This document shows, in pieces, positions 25,067 through 33,600 of a DNA stretch of 64,000 nucleotides. The translations under genes were made by a program, and so were the position numbers. Position 1 is the stretch's first letter. Each line of letters starts with the position of its first letter. The notes beneath the pieces were generated by a model. It had not been told where the DNA came from. It saw nothing but the letters and a program-made list of their open reading frames with translations, and did not search any database. The DNA is taken from positions 971,001 through 1,035,000 of the forward strand of contig CALNXK010000173.1 of assembly GCA_942486035.1 (NCBI GenBank). Direction: 5' to 3'. The DNA comes from Porites lobata (taxonomy: Eukaryota; Cnidaria; Anthozoa; Scleractinia; Poritidae).

Positions 25067-25433
25067 CATTAATATTTATGTAATATAGTCTTCTTTCGGG
25101 GTGACACGGAAGATTTTAAAATCAAATGTGGAATTTTAGTTTGATTCGAATCAGATTTGAGAGTTAATTATAGACCTTTCATTTTCAGGTGAAATAAAAG
25201 CGCACAGACATCCTATCAACGCTATATGTACGAATTCGTCTTGCGTATTCACAGCATCAAGGTAAGAAAACTATTTAGATTTCTTGTTATGAATTTGATT
25301 TTCAGCAGCATGGAAAACTTTGTTTACTGTCAACTTTTTTCTGTGTTTCAGCGACCGGTTGGTTCGCCTGTGGCGCGTAACAGGAACACTAGAAGAGCAA
25401 CTGAATGATTTAGATCGCTCTGTGGACGTGTAG
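2405..25433 (+). CDS. KIF21: KIF21-type kinesin, C-terminal two thirds (22 exons)
   Basis: KIF21 kinesins are plus-end motors that also limit microtubule growth in the cytoplasm. The visible 1117 residues run: acidic tract (1-60), coiled coil (about 60-250), serine-rich linker (250-335), second coiled coil and regulatory region (340-540), proline/serine-rich linker (540-780), and WD40 propeller (about 790-1105). Exons: 2405-2485, 3473-3560, 5245-5426, 6893-7285, 10694-10993, 12086-12226, 12700-12810, 13431-13535, 14120-14335, 15543-15595, 15930-16005, 16981-17480, 18174-18263, 18859-18992, 19274-19410, 20365-20543, 21194-21308, 22598-22633, 23325-23459, 23951-24077, 25189-25261, 25352-25433. 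All phases join and the total is a whole number of codons, ending in TAG at 25431. The motor domain, expected about 600 residues earlier, is outside the window. KIF21A and KIF21B cannot be told apart here; a single invertebrate ancestor is likely. Confidence 0.93.
2640..2935. repeat. Degenerate copy of the roughly 370-bp inverted-repeat family A
   Basis: Partial similarity to the family described at 7322-7691. The internal block around 2855-2905 (CGCCGTAGTT...GACGCAAAGAAATGTAC...) resembles the family's conserved middle. The terminal repeats are decayed. Confidence 0.45.
3050..3412 (-). mobile_element. tRNA-derived SINE, copy 1, interrupted by a foldback element
   Basis: On the minus strand the tRNA-like head shows an A-box-like TAGCTCAGTCG (complement at 3384-3394) and a B-box-like GGTTCAATCTC (complement at 3185-3195). 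The body (3060-3180) matches the SINE body at 9690-9810, sharing ACGTGATCATC, GAGCCAC and GACCCTGAGTA. The two pol III boxes are pushed apart by an inverted-repeat element at 3205-3365. Confidence 0.65.
3205..3365. mobile_element. Foldback element inserted in the SINE head
   Basis: Ends in inverted repeats GGGCGCGATCCATTCAACC at 3205 and its complement ending at 3365, continuing into AAAATT. The inner part is also self-complementary (CAACCGG...CCGGTTGG). It has no coding capacity. A clean target duplication could not be read because the host SINE is itself diverged. Confidence 0.65.
4408..4490 (+). mobile_element. tRNA-like SINE head or tRNA relic
   Basis: A-box TGGCGTAGTGG at 4422-4432 and B-box GGTTCAAATCC at 4465-4475 both fit the pol III consensus, and a T-rich stretch follows at about 4490. 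The seven bases before the A-box do not pair with those after the T arm, and the anticodon arm is weak. This looks like a SINE promoter or decayed tRNA, not a working tRNA gene. Confidence 0.5.
4881..5027. mobile_element. 147-bp foldback element with 9-bp target duplication
   Basis: Starts TAGCCTGCGAAAAGCAGACG and ends with the near complement. The two arms match over about 58 bp with few differences. It is flanked by ATATGTGAC at 4872-4880 and again at 5028-5036. Nine-base duplications are typical of Mutator-like elements, so it is probably a non-autonomous one. It sits in a KIF21 intron. Confidence 0.85.
6330..6490. repeat. Long imperfect palindrome (foldback)
   Basis: The left arm GTTTGCATAGCCTGATATA (from 6343) is mirrored by TATATCAGGCTATGCAAAC ending at 6480. 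Inner parts also pair: GACAGTTATGCAAACCC with GGGTTTGCATAACTGTC. The flanks continue the palindrome, so no target duplication can be defined. Confidence 0.7.
7322..7691. mobile_element. Family A inverted-repeat element, most intact copy
   Basis: Begins TTAGGGAACTTTAGCAATGA and ends with the complement of TTAGGGAGCTTTAGCA, giving terminal inverted repeats followed by CGACGGCGACGGC-like runs. A conserved internal block reads ACAACAACTTTGCA...TGTACATTT...TGCATGACTACGACGTGAAA. It has no open frame of note. A TA duplication at the ends is possible. Further copies lie at 11522-11896, 16196-16632, 26965-27343, 27343-27700 and 37990-38415. Confidence 0.7.
8207..8352. mobile_element. TAA-flanked miniature element (family B), short copy
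   Basis: Bounded by TAA at 8204-8206 and 8353-8355. The right end is the complement of GGGCCTGTTTACATGGAGG; the left end GGGCCTGGGGTAACCCGCC is a diverged version. The internal block ACCTCACCTACCTGGGGTCC is shared with the copy at 25946-26252. A TAA duplication fits PIF/Harbinger-like elements. Confidence 0.75.
8400..8965. repeat. Degenerate tandem repeat anchored on TTTCATTTGAATGGTC
   Basis: About five to six diverged units. Anchors are near 8419 (CTTTCATTTTAATGTCC), 8529 (TTTTGAATGGCCAC), 8606, 8688 (TTTCATTTGAATGGTCACTG), 8774 and 8894. They are linked by phrases such as ACTGCTCAGTAGC, GTTAGAACCACC and TAATAAAC. It lies in the KIF21 intron and the open frames here are artefacts. Confidence 0.65.
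9667..9892 (-). mobile_element. tRNA-derived SINE, copy 2 (uninterrupted)
   Basis: On the minus strand: an A-box-like TAGCTCAGTCA (complement at 9864-9874) and a B-box-like GGCTCGACTCC (complement at 9820-9830), then a body shared with the copy at 3050-3412. The spacing between boxes (33 bases) is normal for a tRNA head, which shows what the interrupted copy once looked like. Confidence 0.7.
10178..10588. mobile_element. Inverted-repeat element with AAGAACCTG ends
   Basis: Left end AAAACTCGCGACTAAGAACC and right end complementary to AAAATCCGCGAGTAAGAACC. The interior repeats AGGTTCTTAT and TTAGGCTA motifs in both orientations. It ends about 100 bases before the acceptor of the exon at 10694. 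Confidence 0.55.
11522..11896. mobile_element. Family A element, second good copy
   Basis: Left end TTACGGACCTTAAGATCCGA pairs with the right end, the complement of TTAGGGACCTTAAGATCTGA. GACGGCGACGGC runs lie inside the ends. The internal block (GTCGTAGTCGTGCAGTGACG, AAATGTACAAAAAAG, GCACGTGCAAAATTGTTG) is the reverse of that in the 7322 copy. Confidence 0.7.
15280..15330 (+). other. Hammerhead-like core in a possible Penelope relic
   Basis: CTGAAGA at 15288-15294, then a perfect 6-bp hairpin GGACGG-CTTGT-CCGTCC, then GAAA at 15313-15316. This order resembles the CUGANGA / stem II / GAAA core of hammerhead ribozymes found in Penelope-like elements. One extra A precedes stem II, and stems I and III are poor, so activity is unlikely. 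Confidence 0.3.
15543..18263 (+). CDS. KIF21: KIF21: linker between coiled coil and WD40 (exons 10-13 visible)
   Basis: Four exons: 15543-15595, 15930-16005, 16981-17480 and 18174-18263. The small 53-nt exon was found because the next exon (15930) is open only in a phase that needs two bases from upstream, and 15543-15595 supplies them. Exon 16981-17480 begins ARRRTGTQEEFLYPD, like the conserved KIF21 motif following the regulatory coil, then becomes Ser/Pro-rich (disordered). DVFARLTSSL in 18174-18263 precedes the propeller. No catalytic motif is present or expected. Confidence 0.85.
16196..16632. mobile_element. Family A element, diverged copy
   Basis: The ends GCTTAAAGAAGCACGATGAC and its rough complement (GTCATCTTTGCTTAAGC) bracket the shared internal block GTGCATCACGCTTTTTAGTA...GACGGGACGTTTTATGGAGG. 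It is longer than the other copies and may hold an inserted segment. Confidence 0.5.
17481..18173. other. Intron without recognisable content
   Basis: KIF21 intron. No repeat or open frame worth naming was seen. Confidence 0.5.
18859..25433 (+). CDS. KIF21: KIF21: C-terminal WD40 propeller (last 9 exons)
   Basis: WD40 blades, in KIF21 used to bind microtubule ends and cargo. Diagnostic WD or GSxD signatures appear in order: TGSKDRTVKVWDL (split between 18859-18992 and 19274-19410), VWDIRDGKCIKSL and VRMWDLER (20365-20543), TGSRDHYVK (21194-21308), SGSRDNSIKKWN (23325-23459), SGCRGGMLKLWRV (23951-24077), and SDRLVRLWRV (25352-25433). One blade junction is carried by a 36-nt exon (22598-22633) encoding IFELNGSNVGVQ. 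The protein ends DRSVDV about 15 residues after the last blade, a short tail. Confidence 0.92.
19865..20000 (-). mobile_element. tRNA-derived SINE head
   Basis: On the minus strand: A-box TAGCTCAGTGG (complement at 19981-19991) and a B-box-like GGTTCAATGCC (complement near 19937-19947). The sequence between them resembles a tRNA. The body is A/T-rich and does not obviously match the other SINE family. Confidence 0.55.
20080..20346. repeat. Two consecutive hairpins inside an inverted-repeat element
   Basis: CCTACTCCTCCCCTAAGCCA pairs with TGGGTTAGGGGAGGGTAGG, and CATCTACCCCTCCCCTAACC pairs with GGGTCAGGGGAGGGGTAGAT. Outer ends GGATTAGTATAAGATTCT and the complement of GGATCAGTGTAAGATCCT form terminal repeats. 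It ends just upstream of the exon at 20365. Confidence 0.65.
20560..20740. repeat. Dispersed element family C, copy in KIF21 intron
   Basis: Shares GTCAATCTTGTTTTGTTAAC and TGATAGTTT, and the order GCCCGTTCTCGAA...AATAAAAGCG, with copies at 50297-50710, 51155-51330 and 51333-51626. Confidence 0.5.
21549..22214. mobile_element. Two nested inverted-repeat elements
   Basis: Outer ends AGAATATTACACG (near 21551) and complement CGTGTAATATTCT (ending near 22211). Inner ends: GAGAGTTTTAGATCCGAGTT (from 21595) continuing into TACCGCGAACCTCTAACCGC, with near-identical complement ending at 22154, about 40 bp long. It has no coding capacity. Confidence 0.7.
22245..22405. repeat. Tandem TTCCGAAGAT minisatellite
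   Basis: About a dozen degenerate copies of a 10-base unit (TTCCGAAGAT, TTCCGAGAAT, TGCCGAGCAC and similar), between the nested elements and the 36-nt exon. Confidence 0.65.
25034..25068. repeat. ATT trinucleotide microsatellite
   Basis: About ten ATT units, in the KIF21 intron before the exon at 25189. Confidence 0.8.
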
Positions 25434-25945
25434 TGCTGTCTAGAGTGAATTTATCTTAGAATAATATATGAAATGAATTTTTTGCTATTTTCAGTAGAAC
25501 ACTGCAATTTGTAAATAAGATGTATATGCTTGTCACACGTCAAATTGAATTACTACACTTGGCTACATATGAATTTCTGAAGTTGTTGTCTGTTGCCTTT
25601 CATTTTAACACAAGCTATACGCCTTATTCTAAAGTGATGGCAATATTAGTCATATCATTTGTTTATGTTAATTAGCACTCTTTGCATCGACTGCATCCGC
25701 AAAAGTCCAAAGAACTTTTAAAGGAGGCACTGAGTACTAATTATCGCGAAGACAAAGAATAACTTAAGTTGTCGCCATTTTGGAATGAAGTGTATGTACA
25801 GGGTCCTCTGATGAAATCAAGAGAGAATTCTCTCTTGTAAAATATCACAATCTTGATCTCGCCACCCACCTTCGTAGTTCTATGCCCCTCTGATTCACTG
25901 CAGAGTTTTTAACATTTTCTCGTCATTTCTATGGTCTGTGATTAA

Positions 25946-26252
25946 GGGCCTGTTTACATGGAGGTGGAGGACCCCTGATAGGTGAGGTAACAGGTAGCAG
26001 GTCACCCCATCTATCATGCAAACGTGATCAAAGTGCTGTCAAATGAGAGATTATATAGACAGGCGGGTTACCCCACCTAAGCGGGTTACCTCACCTACCT
26101 GGGGTCCCCTAGCCTGCGTGGCAGGCGCAACAAGGGGAGGGAGAGGGGGAGAAAAGCACCCCCCCTCCCTTTTTCCCTCTTTCCCTATCCCCTACCCCTT
26201 TAGACGCCTGCTACGCAGGCTAGGGGTCCCCCACCTCCATGTAAACAGGCCC
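25946..26252. mobile_element. TAA-flanked family B element carrying a nested insertion
   Basis: Ends GGGCCTGTTTACATGGAGG and its complement, with TAA at 25943-25945 and 26253-26255. The interior contains GGGTTACCTCACCTACCTGG as in the 8207 copy. A second element occupies 26110-26222. Confidence 0.85.
26110..26222. mobile_element. 113-bp foldback with exact 9-bp target duplication, nested
   Basis: Ends TAGCCTGCGTGGCAGGCG and complement of TAGCCTGCGTAGCAGGCG. GGGGTCCCC stands on both sides (26101-26109 and 26223-26231). The uninterrupted family B copy at 8207-8352 contains this sequence once, so the empty site is visible in the same window. Same TAGCCTGCG ends and 9-bp duplication as the 4881 element. 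Confidence 0.9.
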
Positions 26253-26964
26253 TAAGAGTAAAGACAGGGCAGCAACAACTCTCTAGAGAGGAATGAAGGA
26301 ATCTGGTCGAGCCCCAATGTGCCACTCTGTATGAAGAGGATGAGTGATTAAGGCTGGCTTTAAAAGTTGTGCTTATGCCGTGCCAAAGTCAATTGATGGA
26401 ATTGAATCAATTCATAAATTATGCATTCTTACAGAAAAGATTTAAAAAGTTGAAGAAGCTAATATTTTATTTTTGAAGGGCAGGAGCAACGGGCATAAAA
26501 GTAAAGAGAATGAAAAATTGTTGTCCATTCGTTATTTGCAATAACATTCAAAGTCTTAAAGGTCCATTATCAGCTAATTAGGTTTCTTGAACAATCGTGC
26601 CAAACAAATTGTGCTCGTCATTGCGTCATTTTCATGGTCTTTACTCTCGCTTCCTGACCCACAAACGTTAGTCGGTCAGGAAACTCATTACGAAGCCTCA
26701 ACGACGTCTCCGTGGGGAGGCTGTAGTTCGATTACTTTTGCCAGTGTTTTTGCTTTTCCTTAAAGGGACCTCGCGAAACGCATGAGAACGGAAACGGGAA
26801 GGTGATAAATCTTACTTTTTCTCTCTGAACTCGGACGCGGCCTAGTGTCTTCATTTCCCGCCTAATTTCCCCTCTTTAAAGTAAATAGGCAACGTGGAAT
26901 AATCGCGAAAAAGTTTGAAAGGATGCGTAATATTTTTTTCAGTTTCATTGGCGTCGCCTCTGTC

Positions 26965-27343
26965 AGATCGTAGGGACAACGGCAACGGCAGCGAAAACGT
27001 CTCCGAAAAAGTGAATTCGCGATGCTTCAAACGTCATCGCTCTTATTCCAACTCTTTTACAGTAATTTGTCAACTGTTGGCGATTTTTTCAGGAGTTGAA
27101 TTCTAAAGGACTGTATCTAAGTTCACGAAAAGAAAAAGAAAATCGTTGCCTTTTGTTGACGTCCACCATAAAACTTGAAATTATTATAGGACGTTTCGCG
27201 TCGTAGTCGTGCAGTGACGGCGATGAAATGTACAATAAAAACGTCATGCACGTGCGAAGTTGTTGTTTTGCCAACCTAAACATATTGCGTTTTTGTCGTT
27301 CACGTTGCCGTCGCCGTGGTCGTTGCTTTAGCTCCCTCTTATT
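26965..27343. mobile_element. Family A element
   Basis: Left GTAGGGACAACGGCAACGGC and right GCCGTGGTCGTTGCTTTAGC ends. The internal GTCGTAGTCGTGCAGTGACG...GCATGCACGTGCGAAGTTG-type block is the same as in the 11522 copy. Confidence 0.65.
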
Positions 27344-27700
27344 GGGACCGGCGACAGCAACGAAAATGCCACATAAAAGTGAGTTTGCTTTCTTTCAATT
27401 GTCATCGCGAGTATTCCAACTCTATCACTTGGTCAAATGTAGGCGAACTTTCTGGAGCTGAATTCCTCAGGACCATACCCCGTATTCAGATTGAATTCTT
27501 GGGGACTGAACCCAAGTCTAGTAGGAGAAAGAAAAATTCATCGTCCTCCATAAAACGTCGCTTCAGGGATTTTCACATGGTAGTCTTGTAGAGAAGGCAA
27601 AGAAATGTACTAAAAAAGTGTGCTGCACTTGCAGAGGTGTTGTTTTGGTGCTTTTTTGACATTTTCGCTACCGGCACCGTTGTCGTTGCTTTAGTCGCCT
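27343..27700. mobile_element. Family A element, abutting the previous copy
   Basis: GGGACCGGCGACAGCAACG at the left and ACCGTTGTCGTTGCTTTAG at the right. The internal AAAGAAATGTACTAAAAAAG and GCAGAGGTGTTGTTTTGG block is conserved. It runs head to tail with the 26965 copy. Confidence 0.6.
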
Positions 27701-30566
27701 CCTCGCGCGTCTCGTAATCAAGAATTGCGTCTGTATCCGCGAAAATCTGTTTCATCGCGCGTTTTCCATCAAAGCGTCGGTTTTTCAGTGGCACCCAACG
27801 GCAATTTTCGGGAAAATATCTGTTCGGAAGACGATTTGAGAACTAGAATTTTCGGAACATTTGTTGTAAAATTTCTTGCTTGCCTGCCTCTCCTAGGATT
27901 TTCGAACATCTACAAAATGGTATAATTACCCATTTTAAACAGATATTTACCCTAAAAAAGGCCACCTAGAATCTTCGGGAGCCTTTTCCTGGCTGAAATT
28001 TTCGAAAAGGTAAGTTTTGATACCTATAATTTTCTGATCACTAGACTTTCAGCTAGGAAATCCGAACAGATGAAAAGTTTTTAGGGGATAAAAATATGCC
28101 TATATCTACCGTTTAAATACTAAAATACGTTCAACAATGCTATGTTAAGTGGTTTTGAACTATATCCTCGTTGAGTGCCCCTGGTTTTTCAGGCGTAATT
28201 ACTGCATATTAAGCATTTTTTCCGTGGGGTAACGCTACTAGCGAGTTCAGGGCAACCACAACGACAACGGTTCAAGAAAATAAGCAAAACAAAACTTTGA
28301 ACGTACAGCACACTGATGTTGTCAAACTTGATTGAAATGGCGATGCGATCGTCGCGATCATTGCTGAAAAATGGCAGCGGCCGTTAACGCCGAAAGGGAA
28401 ATTTGCATCGTCGCTTTATCAATGGCGATCGTCGCGACTTAGATTTCGTCGGTAGGACTTAACCATTCAGAGGCTCAGAAGTGTTCTTCTGGTCACGACA
28501 CCTGATTTTGTTTTGTTTTGTTTTGTGTGTTTAGCCCATATTGATGTCGTGAGCTGTCTGACTGATCTAATGCAAATAATAACCCCCTTTATGTCTAAAT
28601 TGATCTATTAGAAGCCCTCATGCGAAACCTTCCAATCGTCGTCAACTTCAATAGTTATACTACGTATTAACAATCAAGAGATTATTTTCCGTGTACAGAT
28701 TAAAAGAGCAGGTTGACCCGTCTCACGATACAAAGTTCGCCACGTGAACTGCAGTGTAAGAAATGAGAGGGGACAAGTGTTAAGCTGTTGGAAATCTTTT
28801 TGAGGCCGTTAAGATTACATTCAGTTCCGTGTATGTGACCCGGTGGTGTATATCATGCCGTCTTTCACTTTACATAGCTCAGTGCCACTTAGAACGTAAG
28901 TAATCTAAAGTTGAAAAATGTTCTTAGAGTTTACTAAACACTTGAACTGTATGTTCCGGTTGAAAATCGTGAAGTGAGAGCAAATCCTATTAATAACAAA
29001 GTTGAAAACTCGACTTTCACCAACGAAATACAACAATATGATTCTGTTCTCTCTTGACTGCTTTGCATGTACGTTTGACAAGAAAGGGTTATAAGATTTG
29101 TTAAATGTCAGTGTACAAATCTATTATTTTCATCAAGAGGCGGGAAACTTACATTGTCTAGAAATTTATCCGTTGATAATCGGCTAAATCCCGTACAAAT
29201 TTGTTACATTTTTATGTCAGTTCGGACGGTTGTTTATTTGCGTGACTTGGACAGTGGTGTGCTCAATTCAAGCTAATTCAGAACTTACCCCAGCCCTCGA
29301 GCCGTGAATTTTATGAACACTTGCTTCTTACTCTCAAACTGTAACCCACTAAAAAAAACTGATAGAAGTTGTAGAAGTGTATGTTACATTTTTTATTCAG
29401 TAGTAAAATATTTTTAAAATATACGTTCTTTTTTCGTGTTTTCCACTTCAGAACGTGATACAGCATTCTTTAATGAAGGCACGTAATAAATATCCACTAA
29501 CTTTCGTCATCACGCGATCTAGAAGTGCAATTACCTCGACTCGATTCTGTTAGATAAATTCTTAACATTTTCTGCAACTGTTATGAATTGGCACAGAATC
29601 CAATAAAAGTTACTGTATTTTGGAACATTAGTGGACAAGTTAAGGTTTTAAAAAGGAAATACGGTCTGGTTAAATTTGTATAAGCTAGTAATTTATGCAT
29701 ATGATCCGTCTCGAGGTGTAAATAAAATAGTAGATTTGTCATGCAAATTTTCACTTCTAAGTAATTTTCCGGCCGAAATTGTCAACACTGTAGAGAAAAA
29801 TATTTAATTTTAATAAGTGTATGATGTTTATTTATACCCTGGGAGCGGAGGTAGGATAAGTCACGTTTAGAAGTTGGGAATCAGTTTGTTTACATGTGTG
29901 GAGATGAAGTTCATCAAACGATTTTTCTCCCATTTTTGAGCCTTACGTGGAAATATAATTAAATACTTTACAAAACAAAATATTATTGCCATCTCGGCTA
30001 TATCTACTCGGGCATAATCCAGCCTGAAGGTTTTGTACAACAGGAAGAGAGAATACCCCCACTTTAAGTACGTGAACACCAGGGAAGCACGGAGGGAGAA
30101 CTGGGGATAACGTCCTCGTTCGCTGCAGCGCGGACGCCGGTTTTCCCAAGTTTCCAATTTTTACGATGCGGCCTTTTTTTTTTTACAAAGTTTCATCAGT
30201 TTACAATTAAACTCGCCCAATACAGGTTTGCCCTAAAAATAACTAGTCGACAAGAAAAGCAAAATTTCAATTTGAATTGATAGTATATTGTAGCGTTTCA
30301 CGGTTATTTCCCGCGAAATGACGTAGCCCAAAACAGCTACTGAAATACTGATTTGTGATTGGCTATCTCCATGGTGGTGAAGAAAAATAAACAGTTGAAT
30401 TATGGGAAAATTACTTCCAAGCCCAAGCGAAAGGCAAAATTTTTTTTGTTTGCGAGATAAAAATATCATGTTATTAATTAGGGAAAAGCGCCTCTTTTCA
30501 CGCTGGTTTCCCACCAATGGATTCCGAGCAAACCGCGGTTAACATTTATCGCTAGTGATCGCTGTA

Positions 30567-30679
30567 ATGACGAAGGGACACTTGTCTGAGAGACATTGTT
30601 CGCTGCGAGGAGTTCAACGAAACAAGAACTTCATGAGGCATTACCACGAAACTACTTTACGGCTTTTTAACGATGGAAG
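30567..30679 (+). CDS. MAP3K19: Proposed first coding exon of the ankyrin-kinase gene
   Basis: ATG at 30567 is the first in a frame closed upstream by TAA at 30540. The frame stays open to an AAG|GTGCAT donor at 30679 and leaves two bases, exactly what the next exon (30791) needs. An internal ATG at 30633 would also work. The encoded peptide has no recognisable domain, and the donor is weak, so an untranslated or different first exon remains possible. Confidence 0.4.
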
Positions 30680-33600
30680 GTGCATCAGATATTGCCTAAT
30701 TCATCTGGACTTCCTATTGCTGTGTTTGCTGCTCTTATCGGATCTTAAATAACTTCCTTGTTTTTTTATGATGTTGCTTTATTTTTCAAGGGCCGACGAC
30801 TATTTGAACGAGCTTTTCCTGAATGCTGCTAAGGTGAGGTTTCTGTAGTGATCATGTAACGCTTCCGTTTAGCGTAATTACTTTTAGTTTGCTGCTTCGT
30901 TATCGCTACTTTTTGTACTCTTTTTGTATGAAACGTTTGATCAGACTAACTTTAATTCCATCTTTTTAAATACAGAATGGTGACTATGAACGAGTTCAAA
31001 ACTTTCTCGCTCGAACGTCAAGAAACAGCGTAAGTTAAGCTTACAATACACATTCAGAAATAAAATAGAAATCTAGGCCACCAACAATGGAAGGATACAT
31101 AACACCTAGGGTATTTGTTACGCCAGCTTGATCTAAATTAAACTTTTGCAAGCATTTATAAATTTTACATTCAAGGTGCTCGTTAATGAATAACTGTCTA
31201 AGTACAATGTATTCTAAAATTGCTTGTTTTGTGTATCTGTTTTAAATTCAGTCTGTCAATGTGGATGCAAAAGACAAAGGCGGTTACACAGCAGTCATGT
31301 TAGCAGCAGTAAACAAGCACGAAAAGGTGATGAAATTTGAGGTTATTAGACCCATTAATACGTGGAGTGGGTAGCGCTATCCAACAGGCCCCAGTTTTTC
31401 AAAAGGTGGATAGCCCTATCCGCTGCATGGATAAATCACTATCCAGTGGATAAGGCAGTTGGTCTTCATACTACTTATCCGGTGGATAGCGCTATCCATC
31501 GGATAAATCTCTATCCACAGGATAACGCAATTGGTTTTCCTAATACTTATCCTCTGGATAGAGATTTATCCCGTGGATAGTGCTATCCAGCTTTTGAACA
31601 ACTGGGACCAGGCTCCAGGTGTTCAAAAGATGGATAATGCTATCCAATGCAGCCAGATAAATCTCTATCCACTGGATAGTGCAATTGGTTTCCCTAATAC
31701 TTAACCACAGTGGATAGTTTTTTATCTGGCCCCGGTTGTTCAAACGTCGGATAGCGCTATCCACCGGATAAATCACTATCCAGTGGATAGCGTAATTGAT
31801 TTCCGTAACACTTATCCACTGGATAGTGATTTATCCGGTGGATAGCGCTATCCAGACTGAAGAACTGGGACTTAGGTCTGGCGTTAGAATAATGAGCTTG
31901 ACTGGGCTTAACATCAGACTCAAGAAGTTGGACCTGACATAAATTTATTGAAATGCAACAGGCCTCAGGACATGCACACACTTAAGTGTTGTGTGCCACA
32001 ATGGACTTCTTTTACTAATATTGTATTAAGCATGTTCAAACTCTGACTGATAATGTAGGCTCAGTTTTGTTTCAGTGAACAATTGCACTGCCTTTGAAAT
32101 TTTTTATTCTTCATCATTATGCTATTTTTATTATTATCATTATCATTATTATTATAATAATTATTATTTATTTATTTATTTTCCACATGAAAGGCTGTTG
32201 TAGGGTCTCAGTTTGAACATTCTGACTTATGGAGTTTTTGATTCACTTCCAAGGAGAACAAAAAAGAAAAAAAAGACTAATAGTTTTCCTTTATTCTTTT
32301 GATGTATAGGTGGTGTCATTGTTATTGAACTATGGAGCTGACATAACTCTGTGTAACAGCAAAGGGCAGTCAGTTTTGGATTTTGCACCAGACTCAATGA
32401 GACCACTTCTTCTAGGTAAGTTAAATAGTCTAAAACATCTTTTTGGTTGGAGGTAGCGTGGGTGAGGAAGACAGTGGACAAAAGGTAGTGAATGCCCACA
32501 GTCAGCTAGCGTGCAAAGAAAGTCGTGTCCGATAGCCCGGGACTAGTGGATTTTGCTCCAGGGCTAGTGATTTTTGTTTTTAACTTGCGCGATGGGCAAG
32601 TGCTGTTTTTGGAGGAAATTCAAATCACAGAAAGATTGTAATCAATACTGCTAATCAAAAAGGGTTTGGGTTAGTTGAAATGACTTGTGGGCTAGTACAT
32701 GCTAGCTACAGCTTGCCCGAATGACAGGCTGTAAAACTGACTTTCTTTGCACCCTGACAGTACCCTTTTTCCTCTCGCTGAAGCCTCGTAGCGAAGTATG
32801 AATTTTAATATATTAAAATTGGTCTTTTGAAATTCCCTCTTGCTTGAGTAATATACAAGGTAAGCTTAGTTTTAATGGTTTTAATGCTATTATTGAATGA
32901 AAAGTTGGGGGTTAAATAGAAATGTAATTATGATGTTTTCATTGACTTTCAGGTTCTGTAGCACGCCAAGGTTAGTTCAGTTGGATTTGTTTAGTTCAAT
33001 ATCTGCTACATGTAAATGTAAAGTAAGATTGTTTTATATAGTGTGACTTCATAATTATACATTTAAAAGTGGGTTGTATTACTGTACTGTTGTGGCAATT
33101 AATTATTAAATATTGTGATAGATGTACAGTTTTGCAAAAGTCAATTTACAGTGTCATTTCATAATCAGGGCTTCTGATATTTCGCGGAAAAAAAAGCAAA
33201 ATTTTGCGGGATTTTCAGGGGCAAATTCGCGGAAAAATCGGCCGATTTCGCGGGATTTTCGCGGGAAAAAAATCAAAATTCGCGGCACAATCGGCCGGTT
33301 TCGGGCAATTTTGCGGGAGAGAAGTTAAAATTTGCAGAAAAATCAGCCCATTTCGCGGAATTTTAGCGGAAAAAAGTCAATTTTCGAAGGATTTTCAGGG
33401 GTAAATTCTTAGGAAAATCGGCCGATTTCACGGGAAGTTTCGGGGGGAAACTTCGCCAAGAAACAATCAGTAAAAAAAAAAGATTTCGCTGGGATTTTTT
33501 TGGCAAATTTGGCTAAAATCGATCAATTTTGCGTCGATATGACCAGCATCGGTGAACGTTTTTGTAGTAGGGATAATCATTTGCTCTTTCAACAACAGTT

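Larger units (their letters stand above)
25434..30566. other. Intergenic region between KIF21 and the ankyrin-kinase gene
   Basis: Five kilobases without a supportable gene. It holds a family B element with a nested insertion (25946-26252) and two adjacent family A copies (26965-27700). From about 27900 to 30500 it is A/T-rich with no recognised structure. The promoter and any untranslated exons of the downstream gene probably lie near 30000-30560, but no motif fixes them. No convincing poly(A) signal for KIF21 was picked out. Confidence 0.5.

Noticed and set aside
29867..30157. Minus-strand open frame in the intergenic region
   Set aside because: No domain or splice context; codon pattern looks random and A/T-rich.
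31369..31860. CRISPR array
   Set aside because: Repeats are palindromic and inverted, without regular unique spacers, and the genome is eukaryotic.
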